Below, in pieces: positions 17,839 through 26,460 of a stretch of DNA of 64,000 nt. The notes beneath the pieces are model-generated. The model saw only the letters and a program-made list of their open reading frames with translations, did not search any database and was not told the DNA's origin. Source of the DNA: Microbulbifer sp. ALW1 (GTDB lineage Bacteria; Pseudomonadota; Gammaproteobacteria; Pseudomonadales; Cellvibrionaceae); the NCBI RefSeq assembly GCF_009903625.1, contig NZ_CP047569.1, positions 2,768,501 to 2,832,500 of the forward strand, read 5' to 3'. A program made the translations under genes and the position numbers. Positions within the stretch are counted from its first letter, which is position 1. Each line of letters starts with the position of its first letter.

Positions 17839-19212
17839 TCAGCCCTGGCTGATTCGATAGCAGGGAATATAGGCCTTTCCGGGCAGTTTCATTCGCTGCT
17901 GCTTGATAAAAGACTCCAGTAAGGTGTCCATACTCCGCATTAGTTCCGGGTCGCCACACAGTTCATAGGGGCCATTCTTTTCCACATTGCGAATACCTTC
18001 GTCCTTCACGTTACCGGAAACAATACCGGAAAAGGCGCGACGCAGGTTGGCCGCGAGCAGATAGGGTTCCTGGTTGGTGTGGAGTGCCAGCTCGCGCATA
18101 TTGTCGTGGGTAGGCGCGAAGGGGCGTTGGAATTCGGTCGAGACCTTTAGCTGCCAGTTAAAGTAGTAGGCATCACCGGTTTCCTTGCGGTGCTGTCGTA
18201 CCTTTTCGATACCAGCGGCCATTTCCCGGGCCACTTCCGCGGGGTCATCAATGATGATCTTGTAGCGGGATCTGGCCGATTCACCGAGGGTAGAGGCGAT
18301 AAACTGGTCGATACGGATAAAGTAATCCGCGGCACTTGCCGGGCCAGTAAATATGACCGGGAAGGGTTGTTGCTTGTTGTCTTCGTGCAGCAGTATGCCC
18401 AGCAGGTAGAGGATTTCCTCTGCGGTACCGGCGCCACCTGGAAACACGATAACGCCGTGGCCGGTACGCACAAAGGCTTCCAGACGTTTCTCGATGTCCG
18501 GCATGATCACCAGCTGGTTGACGATGGGGTTAGGGGCTTCTGCGGCAATAATCCCCGGTTCGGTAATGCCCAGATATTGGCCGTGCTTGTCCCTCTGTTT
18601 GGCGTGCCCGATGGTGGCGCCTTTCATCGGGCCCTTCATGGCACCTGGGCCACAGCCGGTGCAGATGTCGAGCGATCGCAGGGCCAGTTCATAGCCCACC
18701 TTCTTGGTGTAGTCGTATTCCTCCGCAGAAATCGAGTGCCCACCCCAGCATACCACCAGCCGAGGTACCCGGTTGCGGTTGAAAGTACCGGCATTGCGCA
18801 GGATATGGAACACCGCGTCGGTCACGCCCTGGGCCGAGACCAGGTCATAGCGCGGATCGCCGGTGATTTCACTGTTCACGTAAATGATATCGCGCAGTAC
18901 GGCGAACAGATGTTCGGCGATACCACGAATCATCTTGCCATCGACAAATGCACTCTCTGGAGCGTTGTGTACCTCGAGTTTTACGCTGCGCTCGGTGGGA
19001 ATGACAGAGATATCGAAGTCGGCATAGGTTTCCAGTAGCTCCTTGCCGTCATCCATATAACCGCCGCTGTTGAGTACGGCGAGGGCGCAATTGCGAAATA
19101 TCTGGTATTGCGGGCCGCGACTTTCGTCACGTAGCTTGTGGATTTCATACTTGGACAGGATGTCGAACTGGCCGGTTGGAGACACCTGCGCATCAATAAG
19201 TTCTGTGGACAT
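17839..19212 (-). CDS. ppnN: PpnN, nucleotide 5'-monophosphate nucleosidase (LOG family)
   Basis: A 457-residue protein matching E. coli PpnN/YgdH (454), which hydrolyses purine and pyrimidine 5'-monophosphates to free base and ribose 5-phosphate and is stimulated by (p)ppGpp. The LOG core is clear: GCGPGAMKGPMKGA at 187-199 and PGGAGTAEE at 258-266. The extra N- and C-terminal domains specific to PpnN are present. It is a cytoplasmic single-gene unit, convergent with the TSP3 lipoprotein gene and divergent from a secreted protein gene. Confidence 0.95.
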   Translation of the reverse strand: MSTELIDAQVSPTGQFDILSKYEIHKLRDESRGPQYQIFRNCALAVLNSGGYMDDGKELLETYADFDISVIPTERSVKLEVHNAPESAFVDGKMIRGIAEHLFAVLRDIIYVNSEITGDPRYDLVSAQGVTDAVFHILRNAGTFNRNRVPRLVVCWGGHSISAEEYDYTKKVGYELALRSLDICTGCGPGAMKGPMKGATIGHAKQRDKHGQYLGITEPGIIAAEAPNPIVNQLVIMPDIEKRLEAFVRTGHGVIVFPGGAGTAEEILYLLGILLHEDNKQQPFPVIFTGPASAADYFIRIDQFIASTLGESARSRYKIIIDDPAEVAREMAAGIEKVRQHRKETGDAYYFNWQLKVSTEFQRPFAPTHDNMRELALHTNQEPYLLAANLRRAFSGIVSGNVKDEGIRNVEKNGPYELCGDPELMRSMDTLLESFIKQQRMKLPGKAYIPCYRISQG

Positions 19213-19394
19213 GCAACCCCCAAAAAGCGTGATCGCTTGTAATTATCGAATTTGCCGCACAGCGGCACTATCCAGTGTAGTCCATGGCGGAACCAAGTAA
19301 TAAGGGTGTTTAACAAAAACGTTATCAAAATTTAGCCAAATCTTCTTCTTCGTCGCGCAGTCTGTGGGCTACTCCCCCAACCAAGGATGGTCCG

Positions 19395-21293
19395 ATGAAA
19401 CAACTGTTACTGGCAACGCTACTTTGCAGCGGCCTGGCCCAGGCCGCGCCCTACGAATGGAACTATCCGGCTCCGCTCAAGCTTCCCGGCGCTAACGACA
19501 ACGGCAAGTTGGTCTTGTTTGACGTTTCCCATGGTGGCACCGAGGGGAATGCGGACTGGGTGATCGACGGGGCCTTTTCCGACTTCGCCGATGACCTGGT
19601 TTCGGCCGGTTACACGGTAGAGGAGTACCGGGGACGGGATAAAAATGGCGATGGCATCATCCAGTTTGTCGATGATTACACCAGCCCGAGCTCATCAAAC
19701 AGTAATGCCAACGAGGCGGTGATTAGTTACGCCGCTATCAGTCATGCGGATGTGCTGGTACTGGCGGAGAGCAACCGCCCCTTTACCCAGGCGGAGCTCC
19801 AGGCCCTGGAAGACTTCGTTGCCGATGGTAAAGGCATTTTCTTTATTGCCGATCACTACAACGCCGACCGCAATCTCAATAGTTGGGATAGCACCGAGGT
19901 GTTTAATGGTTACAACCGCTCAACCTTGCTCCAGTTCAACATCGGTGGCAGTTATGGCGATCTACGTAACCCTGGTTCCGCCAGCGCAGGCTGGTTGGCG
20001 CAACAGTTCGGTATCCGCTTTCGCTTTAATGCTATCGATTGGCACACCGGTGCCAGTGGTATTGAGCCTTCGGCACAGGTAGAGGGACTTACCGATGGGG
20101 TGGGACCGGTTCTGATGGCCGGTGGCGCCACCCTGGCTGTGACCGACCCGAGCCGGGCAAAAGGTCTGGTGTATTTCTCTGGTAGTGACAATCCCAGCGC
20201 CTGGAGTCATGCGGTGGACTCCGGCCTTTACTTTGGTGGCACCGGGGAAGGGCCTTATGTGGCCATTGCCAAGTCCGGCGCGGGCAAGGCGGCATTCATC
20301 GGCGATTCCAGCCCCATCGAGGACAGCTCCCCCAAGTACAAGCGCCAGGATAACGGCAACACCAAAAGTACTTATCCGGGCTGGACCGATGCCGGTAATG
20401 CGGCACAACTCGCCCTGAACCTGGTGGACTGGCTGGCAACCCCGGAGAGCTACACCCACTTCAACAGCAGTGCCCACCCGGCAGGCACCGCCACACCAAA
20501 CCCCATGGCCACGGAAGAGCTGGACGACCCGGACAACGGCCAGCCTTGGAGTACCCCCTCTGGTGGCTACAACCCTTGGGACACATCCACCTTCGATTAC
20601 GGTGCCTACGGAGCGGCTACCGGCCCGGTGAGTGGGGGTGGCGGTAATACCAGTGCGCTTTCTGTCAGCGAAGCGCTGGCGCTCCCTACCGGTACCCCGG
20701 TGACTGTGGAAGGCGTGATTACTCAGGCGATCAATGGCGTATACGCATTGGAAATCGAGGATACCGCTGGCGTCAGCAGTCTGTATGTCAAGCTCGAGAG
20801 TCAGTACCGCGATGCATTCAGTCCCGTCAATAACCCGGCAGTAGTGGGGGAAACGCTATACGTGAGCGGCACCCGCGACAATTACATGTCGGAGCCCAGT
20901 ATTGAATACGTAACCGATATGCAGCTTGTCGGCGCGGGCAGCGGAGACGGCGACGACGAGGGCGGCGAGAGCGGCGAGAGCGGCACTTGTGCATCGCCGG
21001 AAGCCGTATCGGTTTCCACGGCTTATGCCAGCAACCAGGGAACGGCGTTAACCGTGGTCGGGCAGGTGATCGGCGGCGTTAATGACCCCTATGCCCTGGA
21101 GCTGGGTGACCTGAATAACAGCACTTCGGTTTACGTAAAGCTCGAATCTGCGCAGCGCGCTCAATTCAGCCCGGCCAACAACCCCGCGATCGTCGGTAAA
21201 ACACTGGAAGTAGCGGGTGTGCGCGACCTCTATATGAGCTACCCGAGCCTGGAATCAGTGAGTGTCCTGACAGAGGTGGGCGATTGCCCCTGA
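19395..21293 (+). CDS. Secreted protein with N-terminal GATase-like region and two DUF6359 (OB-like) domains
   Basis: A 632-residue exported protein; the signal peptide MKQLLLATLLCSGLAQA is followed by APYEW. Residues about 35-340 resemble a DUF4350/GldG-like glutamine-amidotransferase fold (VLFDVSHGGTEGN, HADVLVLAESNRPF, GIFFIADHYNADRN). After a linker come two similar DUF6359-like OB-fold domains, about 417-515 and 535-632, sharing YVKLESQ/YVKLESA and FSPxNNPAxVG. Such OB domains accompany extracellular nucleases, but no nuclease catalytic motif is seen here. The acidic EGGESGESG linker lies between the repeats. It is followed by cpdB after a terminator-like hairpin. Confidence 0.7.
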   Translation: MKQLLLATLLCSGLAQAAPYEWNYPAPLKLPGANDNGKLVLFDVSHGGTEGNADWVIDGAFSDFADDLVSAGYTVEEYRGRDKNGDGIIQFVDDYTSPSSSNSNANEAVISYAAISHADVLVLAESNRPFTQAELQALEDFVADGKGIFFIADHYNADRNLNSWDSTEVFNGYNRSTLLQFNIGGSYGDLRNPGSASAGWLAQQFGIRFRFNAIDWHTGASGIEPSAQVEGLTDGVGPVLMAGGATLAVTDPSRAKGLVYFSGSDNPSAWSHAVDSGLYFGGTGEGPYVAIAKSGAGKAAFIGDSSPIEDSSPKYKRQDNGNTKSTYPGWTDAGNAAQLALNLVDWLATPESYTHFNSSAHPAGTATPNPMATEELDDPDNGQPWSTPSGGYNPWDTSTFDYGAYGAATGPVSGGGGNTSALSVSEALALPTGTPVTVEGVITQAINGVYALEIEDTAGVSSLYVKLESQYRDAFSPVNNPAVVGETLYVSGTRDNYMSEPSIEYVTDMQLVGAGSGDGDDEGGESGESGTCASPEAVSVSTAYASNQGTALTVVGQVIGGVNDPYALELGDLNNSTSVYVKLESAQRAQFSPANNPAIVGKTLEVAGVRDLYMSYPSLESVSVLTEVGDCP

Positions 21294-21342
21294 CAGTACG
21301 CCTGATAACTCCAATTAAACCAGTAACTGGATCGCAACCAGA

Positions 21343-21369
21343 GCGGCGGGCTAACCGCCGCGCCTTTTT
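21343..21369 (+). terminator. Terminator upstream of cpdB
   Basis: GCGGCGG pairs with CCGCCGC (7 bp, 5-nt loop), followed by GCCTTTTTAAA. It ends the transcript of the secreted DUF6359 protein and may allow partial read-through into cpdB. Confidence 0.6.
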
Positions 21370-21389
21370 AAAGACCAAGGGAAAAAATA

Positions 21390-23426
21390 ATGCGGTTTTA
21401 TTTTCGAGCACTTCTGGCCCTTTCCGTCGTGGGAGGAGCACTTCTAACGGGTTGCAGTGACAGCAGCCGCAATAACCTGGCGTTACCCGTCGATGCTGGC
21501 GAAGGTGTTGGCGGCACGGTACAGGCCGATCTGCGCCTGATGGAAACCACCGACATTCACGCGAATGTGATGGATTACAACTATTACGGGGATGCCACAG
21601 ACCCAAAAGTGGGCCTGGTGCGCACCGCGATGCTGATCAAAAACGCGCGCACAGAGCTCGACAATCCGCAGAACAGCGTACTGGTCGACAACGGAGACTT
21701 GATTCAGGGCAGCCCCATGGGCGACTGGCGTCAATCCGAGGGGTTGGCAGAAGGTGAAGTCCATCCGGTTTTCAAGGTGATGAACGAGCTGCAATACGAT
21801 GTGGCCAATTACGGTAATCACGAGTTCAACTACGGCCTGGGGTTCCTGGAGGAAAGCGTCGACGACGCCAACTTCCCGTACATCAGCGCCAATATTTTTG
21901 TCGACGATGGCGATAGCGATGACAGCAACGATCAGCTGTACTTCGAGCCCTACAAACTGGTGGAAAAAACGCTGTTGGATCGCAACGGCGATGCTCGTGA
22001 CATCACCATCGGATTTATTGGCTTTGTGCCACCACAGATCATGCAGTGGGACAAAAACAATCTGGAAGGCAAGGTGAAAACCCATGATATCCGGGCCATG
22101 GCAGAGCGCTTTGTACCGGAGATGCGGGAGCAGGGCGCAGACATCGTCGTTGCCATACCGCATTCCGGTATCAGCACAGGGGAATACCGGGCGGCGGAAA
22201 ATGCCGAAAACAGCAGCTGGCACCTGGCGGACGTTGAGGGTATTGATGCCATCATGTTCGGCCATAGCCACCTGTTGTTCCCTTCCAATAATTATGAAAA
22301 TACCGAAGGTGTAGACATTGAACGTGGCACCATCAAAGGCGTGCCCGCGGTCATGCCGGGTTACTGGGGCAGCCACCTCGGGGTGATCGACCTGGTGCTC
22401 GATTATGATATCGGCGCCGACAACTGGGTGATCACTGAAAGCACGGTGTCCACGCCGGCGATCTTTGCCGACAATGCAGCTGCGATCGAGGCAGATGCGA
22501 ATCTGGTAGCGATGCTGGCGGCTGACCACCAGGCGACCATTGATTACATGAACCAACCCATCGGCGAGTCCACCGACGATATTTTCAGCTTCCTGGCGCT
22601 GGTGAAGGATGATCCATCGGTGCAGATCGTCAGCGATGCCCAGAAGGCGTATGTTGAAAAGCTGATTGAAGGGGATGTGAACCTGCAGCATCTGCCGGTA
22701 CTCTCGGCGGCTGCGCCCTTCAAGGCCTGTACCCGAGATGGCATCTGCGCAGACGAGAGCAGTTTCACCCTGGTTTCCAAGGGGGAGCTGAAAGTGAAGA
22801 ACGCTGCCGACCTCTATCTGTACCCCAATACCCTGATGGCGGTAAAGGTAACCGGTGCGGAGCTGGTTCAATGGCTCGAGTGCTCGGCTTCCCAGTTTAA
22901 CCAGATTGATACGAATTCCAGCGCGCGCCAGGAACTGGTGAACTTCAGCGGTTTTCCCACCTACAACTTTGATGTCATGGATGGCGTGACCTACCAGATT
23001 GATGTCACCCAGCCGGCGCGCTATGACCGCGACTGCGTGAAAATCAGTGATGGCAGCCGTATTGTTCAGCTCCAGTATCAGGGCGAACTAGTGGCGGAAG
23101 GCGACGAATTCCTGGTTGCGACGAATAATTACCGCGCGGGTGGTGGTAAGTTTGCCGGCACGGGTGGCGAGCACATCGTTATCGAATCTCCGGATGAGAA
23201 CCGCACGGTATTGTCCAATTACATCAAAGAAAATAGCCCGGTAACGCCTACTGCCGACGGCAATTGGTCATTTGCACCGATGGAGACTGGGGTTGATCTT
23301 CAGGTTGTATTTCGGGTACCGAATACCGATCGGGCTGGAAACTTTGTTGCCACCCAGGCGCCTGAGGCTACGTTCCTTGAGGTGAATGAAAGCAATGAGG
23401 CGGTTTACGAGTTGAACCTTCAGTGA
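21390..23426 (+). CDS. cpdB: 2',3'-cyclic-nucleotide 2'-phosphodiesterase / 3'-nucleotidase, lipoprotein form
   Basis: A 678-residue bifunctional metallophosphoesterase of the CpdB/5'-nucleotidase family. The metal-binding motifs are visible as TTDIHANV near residue 53, VDNGDLIQG, NYGNHEFNYG, AIPHSG and FGHSH, followed by the C-terminal nucleotide-binding domain with NNYRAGGG. It would release nucleosides and phosphate from RNA breakdown products in the periplasm. Unlike E. coli CpdB (647 residues, soluble periplasmic) it begins with a lipobox LLTGC (Cys22), so it is probably membrane-anchored. Internal acidic inserts (DDGDSDDSND) are present. Confidence 0.93.
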   Translation: MRFYFRALLALSVVGGALLTGCSDSSRNNLALPVDAGEGVGGTVQADLRLMETTDIHANVMDYNYYGDATDPKVGLVRTAMLIKNARTELDNPQNSVLVDNGDLIQGSPMGDWRQSEGLAEGEVHPVFKVMNELQYDVANYGNHEFNYGLGFLEESVDDANFPYISANIFVDDGDSDDSNDQLYFEPYKLVEKTLLDRNGDARDITIGFIGFVPPQIMQWDKNNLEGKVKTHDIRAMAERFVPEMREQGADIVVAIPHSGISTGEYRAAENAENSSWHLADVEGIDAIMFGHSHLLFPSNNYENTEGVDIERGTIKGVPAVMPGYWGSHLGVIDLVLDYDIGADNWVITESTVSTPAIFADNAAAIEADANLVAMLAADHQATIDYMNQPIGESTDDIFSFLALVKDDPSVQIVSDAQKAYVEKLIEGDVNLQHLPVLSAAAPFKACTRDGICADESSFTLVSKGELKVKNAADLYLYPNTLMAVKVTGAELVQWLECSASQFNQIDTNSSARQELVNFSGFPTYNFDVMDGVTYQIDVTQPARYDRDCVKISDGSRIVQLQYQGELVAEGDEFLVATNNYRAGGGKFAGTGGEHIVIESPDENRTVLSNYIKENSPVTPTADGNWSFAPMETGVDLQVVFRVPNTDRAGNFVATQAPEATFLEVNESNEAVYELNLQ

Positions 23427-23631
23427 ATGGCCGGATAAAACATGGGCAAGGTTCGCTCCTGCTGGTTCGGATCTTTTATCCATTAAGGTGAGGGCAGCAG
23501 GGCAGCAGGGCAGCCGGGGAGGATGGACTCAAAAAACACTAAGGTGTTTTTTGACCCTGCGGGCTCGCTCTGCTCGGTCTTAACTCGCTTTGCGAGTTAA
23601 TCGAACCTGGGAGTTTCTCACCCGACCAAGA
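23427..23631. other. cpdB to tRNA gap with short repeats and hairpins
   Basis: Contains a degenerate threefold GGGCAGCA tract at about 23492-23515, a perfect 11-bp dyad TCAAAAAACAC/GTGTTTTTTGA at 23529-23554 (a likely two-way terminator for cpdB), and a 9-bp dyad TTAACTCGC/GCGAGTTAA at 23580-23600. A stretch TCGAACCTGGGAG near 23602 faintly recalls a tRNA T-arm. Confidence 0.6.
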
Positions 23632-23685
23632 GCGCCATACAAAAAAGGCCCGATCCTTACGGATCGGGCCTTTTTTGTATGGCGC
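23632..23685. terminator. 25-bp perfect inverted repeat: tRNA-Arg terminator and its mirrored tail
   Basis: The left arm 23632-23656 and right arm 23661-23685 are exact reverse complements around the loop TTAC. The core, GGCCCGATCC with A/T runs, is a normal terminator for the minus-strand tRNA. The stem also extends through the encoded CCA and into the acceptor stem, so the tRNA tail appears twice in mirror image. Confidence 0.8.
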
Positions 23686-23756
23686 GCTCGGGAGGATTCG
23701 AACCTCCGACCGCTCGGTTCGTAGCCGAGTACTCTATCCAGCTGAGCTACGAGCGC
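23680..23756 (-). tRNA. tRNA-Arg (anticodon ACG)
   Basis: On the minus strand the 77-nt gene folds as a standard cloverleaf: acceptor GCGCTCG/CGAGCGC, D-arm with AGCTCAGCTGGATAGAG, anticodon loop CTACGAA giving anticodon ACG, T-arm with GGTTCGAATCC, discriminator G, and an encoded CCA at 23682-23680. The body closely matches E. coli tRNA-Arg(ACG). Confidence 0.97.
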
Positions 23757-23864
23757 GTTGGGAGGCGAACAATACGGATCGTAGTGGATCAGGTCAAGTA
23801 AATTTTCAGAAAATTCTTAAAAATCAGCCGGTTATCCCGGGGCAGGGGCCGCGGCAGGATTTCA

Positions 23865-24152
23865 TCATTGTTTTTGCAATTCTCGCGTCTGCTTGAGAAT
23901 ATCGGTCAGCGCACCACCCTCGACCCCGAGCACATCGAGAATCGCGATAAACAGGTCGGCAGAAAACATGCATTTGCTGACTTTGCTGCGCAGGTTTTCC
24001 GCGGTAACGGTGATTCCCCGTTCTGCAAGGGCATCCGCGAGGTCGTTGTAGCGCACGTTTTTCAGCGCCATAGAGGCGCGTATGTAACGGGCAGTGGCCT
24101 GCTTGTAGGGGGTCAGGGCGCGGTGGTTATCGAGGCTTTGCTTGTGATCCAT
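23865..24152 (-). CDS. DUF6471 family protein
   Basis: A 95-residue cytoplasmic protein that fits DUF6471. The middle segment (YNDLADALAERGITVTAENL) resembles a helix-turn-helix, with the following SKVSKCMFSADLFIAIL typical of the family, so DNA binding is plausible but unproven. The ATG has GAGAGGA upstream on the minus strand. It is divergent from the yjf operon and shares the 134-nt gap holding the operon promoter, which makes it a candidate regulator of that operon by position only. Confidence 0.75.
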   Translation of the reverse strand: MDHKQSLDNHRALTPYKQATARYIRASMALKNVRYNDLADALAERGITVTAENLRSKVSKCMFSADLFIAILDVLGVEGGALTDILKQTRELQKQ

Positions 24153-24223
24153 AGTGTCCTCTCTGATTTGTTGCTCATAATAACCGTATGTGTCTTATTT
24201 GCAACAAAAGTGCTTGATAGGCA

Positions 24224-24251
24224 TTGACCGTCAAATTTTTACTGTTATATT
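24224..24251 (+). promoter_or_regulatory. Promoter of the yjf/PspA operon
   Basis: TTGACC at 24224-24229 and TATATT at 24246-24251 are separated by 16 nt, 35 nt before the first start codon and in AT-rich DNA. This looks like an ordinary sigma-70 promoter; no sigma-54 box (GG-N10-GC) typical of classical psp operons is visible. Confidence 0.55.
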
Positions 24252-24286
24252 TGTGACTCATATTCCACATCAACAAGGGAGTTGAA

Positions 24287-24691
24287 ATGACCTGGAACAA
24301 TGAAAACCTGCGCCAGCTGGCCGAGCAGCATCCTGACTGGGTGGTCGAGGCGGAGGGCGATTGCCTGAGTGTTTCCAATGATGAAGGCGTCGATGCCTTT
24401 GTTTATGTGGGCGAACGGCAGATCGTAGTCGAAAGCATCCTGTTTCCTGTCAGCCAGGTAGAAGATGCGGCGGCACTGAACAAGTTGATCCTGCAGACGC
24501 ACCAGCTGGTGCCGCTGACCACCGTGGCGATCAAGAATATCGGTGGTGAAGAATACTACGTTGCCTTCGGTGCGCTATCCGTCTCCAGTAAAGACGAAGT
24601 CGTGATTGAAGAAATTGAAACCCTGTTCGGCAACGTGGGCGATTTCCTGGATTTGTACTCAGCACATTTTGAATTGGAGGGCGTAGCATGA
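24287..24691 (+). CDS. yjfI: YjfI-like DUF2170 protein
   Basis: A 134-residue acidic protein of the DUF2170 family, counterpart of E. coli YjfI, first gene of the operon. Function unknown; the family travels with PspA-like YjfJ, with which it may form a complex. The sequence contains VYVGERQIVVESILFPVSQVED, and there is no signal or membrane segment. AAGGGAG precedes the ATG, and the stop overlaps the next start by 4 nt (ATGA), implying coupled translation with yjfJ. Confidence 0.88.
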   Translation: MTWNNENLRQLAEQHPDWVVEAEGDCLSVSNDEGVDAFVYVGERQIVVESILFPVSQVEDAAALNKLILQTHQLVPLTTVAIKNIGGEEYYVAFGALSVSSKDEVVIEEIETLFGNVGDFLDLYSAHFELEGVA

Positions 24692-25383
24692 GCCTGAAAA
24701 AACTTTGGACCGCTCTGCGTGGTGCCGTAAATGAAGGTACCGAAGCCATTGCCGACAGCCAGTCTCTGCGTATCCTGGATCAGGAACTGCGCGATGCAAA
24801 AACCGAGCTGAAAGCCTGTGATGAAAACCTGACCAAAATCATGGCCAAGCGCAAGCTAGCCGAGAATAAGGCGAGTGCACTGCAGGCGGATATCGACAAC
24901 TACACCAACCATGCCATTGCTGCCAGCGAGAAGGGCGATGAGGCCCTGGCGATCGAGTGCGCTGAGCGCGTCGCCGACCTGGAGTCCCAGCTGGAAATGG
25001 AGCAGAGCATTCTGCAGGGTTTCAAGTCTTCCGAGACGACCCTGAAGAGCAATATCTCCAAGGCCAAGGCCAATGTGCGCCGTATGGAGCAGCAGATCGA
25101 CCAGATCAAAGCGACCGAGTCCGTGCAGAAGGCCCAGGTGGCGGTGTCTTCCCGTCATATGGGTGCCAACAGCAAGGTGAAAACCGCGCTGGACAGCATG
25201 GAGCGTATCAAGGCCAAGCAGCAGCAGCGCGCGGCTGAGCTGGAAGCGGCGGAAGAGCTGGCCACGGAAGAGAGTGGCTCCAGTCTGGACGCCAAACTGA
25301 AGCAAGCCGGCATTACGCCCGGTGGCCAGGTGAATGGTAGCGACAAGCTGGCGCAGCTGCTGGCCAAACGTACCCAGGCTTAA
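24688..25383 (+). CDS. yjfJ: PspA/IM30 family protein (YjfJ)
   Basis: A 231-residue PspA/IM30-type protein, nearly all alpha-helix and rich in heptad-like A/L/E/K patterns, hence long coiled coils from about residue 25 to 200. PspA proteins form ESCRT-III-like polymers on damaged inner membrane and preserve the proton gradient. This branch (YjfJ) lacks the PspF/PspBC partners and is instead coupled to DUF2170. The C terminus (KLKQAGITPG) is a feature of this subgroup. Peripheral cytoplasmic membrane location is inferred from the family. Confidence 0.93.
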   Translation: MSLKKLWTALRGAVNEGTEAIADSQSLRILDQELRDAKTELKACDENLTKIMAKRKLAENKASALQADIDNYTNHAIAASEKGDEALAIECAERVADLESQLEMEQSILQGFKSSETTLKSNISKAKANVRRMEQQIDQIKATESVQKAQVAVSSRHMGANSKVKTALDSMERIKAKQQQRAAELEAAEELATEESGSSLDAKLKQAGITPGGQVNGSDKLAQLLAKRTQA

Positions 25384-25386
25384 GGC

Positions 25387-26460
25387 ATGGTTTTGTATAA
25401 AGTGCGACGCCTTTTGGCGTCGCTTTTTATTAGGGCCTCAGGAACGACGGTTATCCTCGCCTCGGCAATTTATGTGCTGGGCAGCTACCTGCTGCTTTCA
25501 CTTGCCGGAGAGGCGGACATCACCGCGCCGGAGAATTTCTTCTACTGGCTGGTGGTGACTGCCTCCACTGTGGGCTTTGGCGACTTTTCGCCGGGCACAC
25601 CAATGGGTAAGTTGGCCGTCAGTCTCTGGGTTATCCCCCTTGGCTTGAGCCTGTTTGCGATGATTGTTACGCGCGTGGGCTTCGGTATTTCGGAATTTGT
25701 ACAGCGGGGCAAGAAAGGTTTACGCAAAATGAGCCATCAAAACCATACCGTGATCATCGGCTGGAACGGCACCCGGACTGTGCGCCTGATCGAGCTGCTA
25801 CTGTCCAAGACCAATGGTAACTCGGCTGAGATAGTGCTGTGTGTTGAGGCGGATATTGAAAATCCCATGCCCAAACAAATCGATTTTGTACGGGTGGAGT
25901 CATTTTCTCACGCGGAAAGTATGCAGCGTGCCAGTCTGGACAAGGCGGCGCGGATCATCATCGATAACCCTCTGGATGATGTCACCCTGACTACCGCACT
26001 TTTCTGTGAAAAGTTGAGCCCGAACAGCCATAAAACCGCGTACTTCCAGGATGAAAATGTCGGCGAGCTGTTGCGCAGCCACTGCCCGAACATCGAGTGT
26101 ATTCCCTCGGTCGCGGTAGAACTGCTGGCGAAATCCTCTCTGGATCCGGGTTCTGCCCGCTTGCACCGGCAATTGCTGGACAGTACCTATGGTATGACGC
26201 AGTACAGCGTGGAGTATCGTGGAGAGCAGCCTCTCCCAGTGGGCGCATTGTTTGATCATTTCAAGCATGACCTATCTGCAACCTTACTTGGCGTGCGCCG
26301 ATCGGGGGAACAGAAGATTGCGATTAATCCGGCACTGAACGAGAATGTCGCCCCCGGCGATACCGTCTACTACATCGCTGCAGAGCGTTTACCGGAAAAA
26401 CGCTGTTTTGACATAAAGATTACCGACAGGGAAGCGCTCGGCGAATGTTTGACAAACTGA
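25387..26460 (+). CDS. Two-helix potassium channel with RCK/TrkA-type cytoplasmic domain
   Basis: A 357-residue ion channel subunit. TM1 spans about residues 18-40, the pore helix and filter TVGFGD lie at 61-66, and TM2 spans about 76-98. The rest is a cytoplasmic RCK-like domain beginning NHTVIIGWNGTRTVRLIELL, where the usual Rossmann GxGxxG is altered to GWNGTR. Four subunits would make a K+-selective pore gated by ligand or nucleotide. The gene starts 3 nt after yjfJ and overlaps yjfK by 16 nt, so it is an integral operon member, although the E. coli yjf operon has no such channel. Confidence 0.9.
   Translation: MVLYKVRRLLASLFIRASGTTVILASAIYVLGSYLLLSLAGEADITAPENFFYWLVVTASTVGFGDFSPGTPMGKLAVSLWVIPLGLSLFAMIVTRVGFGISEFVQRGKKGLRKMSHQNHTVIIGWNGTRTVRLIELLLSKTNGNSAEIVLCVEADIENPMPKQIDFVRVESFSHAESMQRASLDKAARIIIDNPLDDVTLTTALFCEKLSPNSHKTAYFQDENVGELLRSHCPNIECIPSVAVELLAKSSLDPGSARLHRQLLDSTYGMTQYSVEYRGEQPLPVGALFDHFKHDLSATLLGVRRSGEQKIAINPALNENVAPGDTVYYIAAERLPEKRCFDIKITDREALGECLTN

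Noticed and set aside
18190..19038. 282-codon plus-strand frame opposite ppnN
   Set aside because: Antisense shadow of the PpnN reading frame without recognisable domain or ribosome site.
21483..22871. 462-codon minus-strand frame inside cpdB
   Set aside because: Antisense shadow; the plus frame has all metallophosphoesterase motifs and the minus frame has none.
23492..23515. GGGCAGCA tandem tract as a mobile or CRISPR-like repeat
   Set aside because: Only about three degenerate 8-mers with no unique spacers; ordinary slippage repeat.
23602..23640. Second, degenerate tRNA next to tRNA-Arg
   Set aside because: Only a T-arm-like stretch and the mirrored tail are visible; no D-arm or anticodon stem can be folded.
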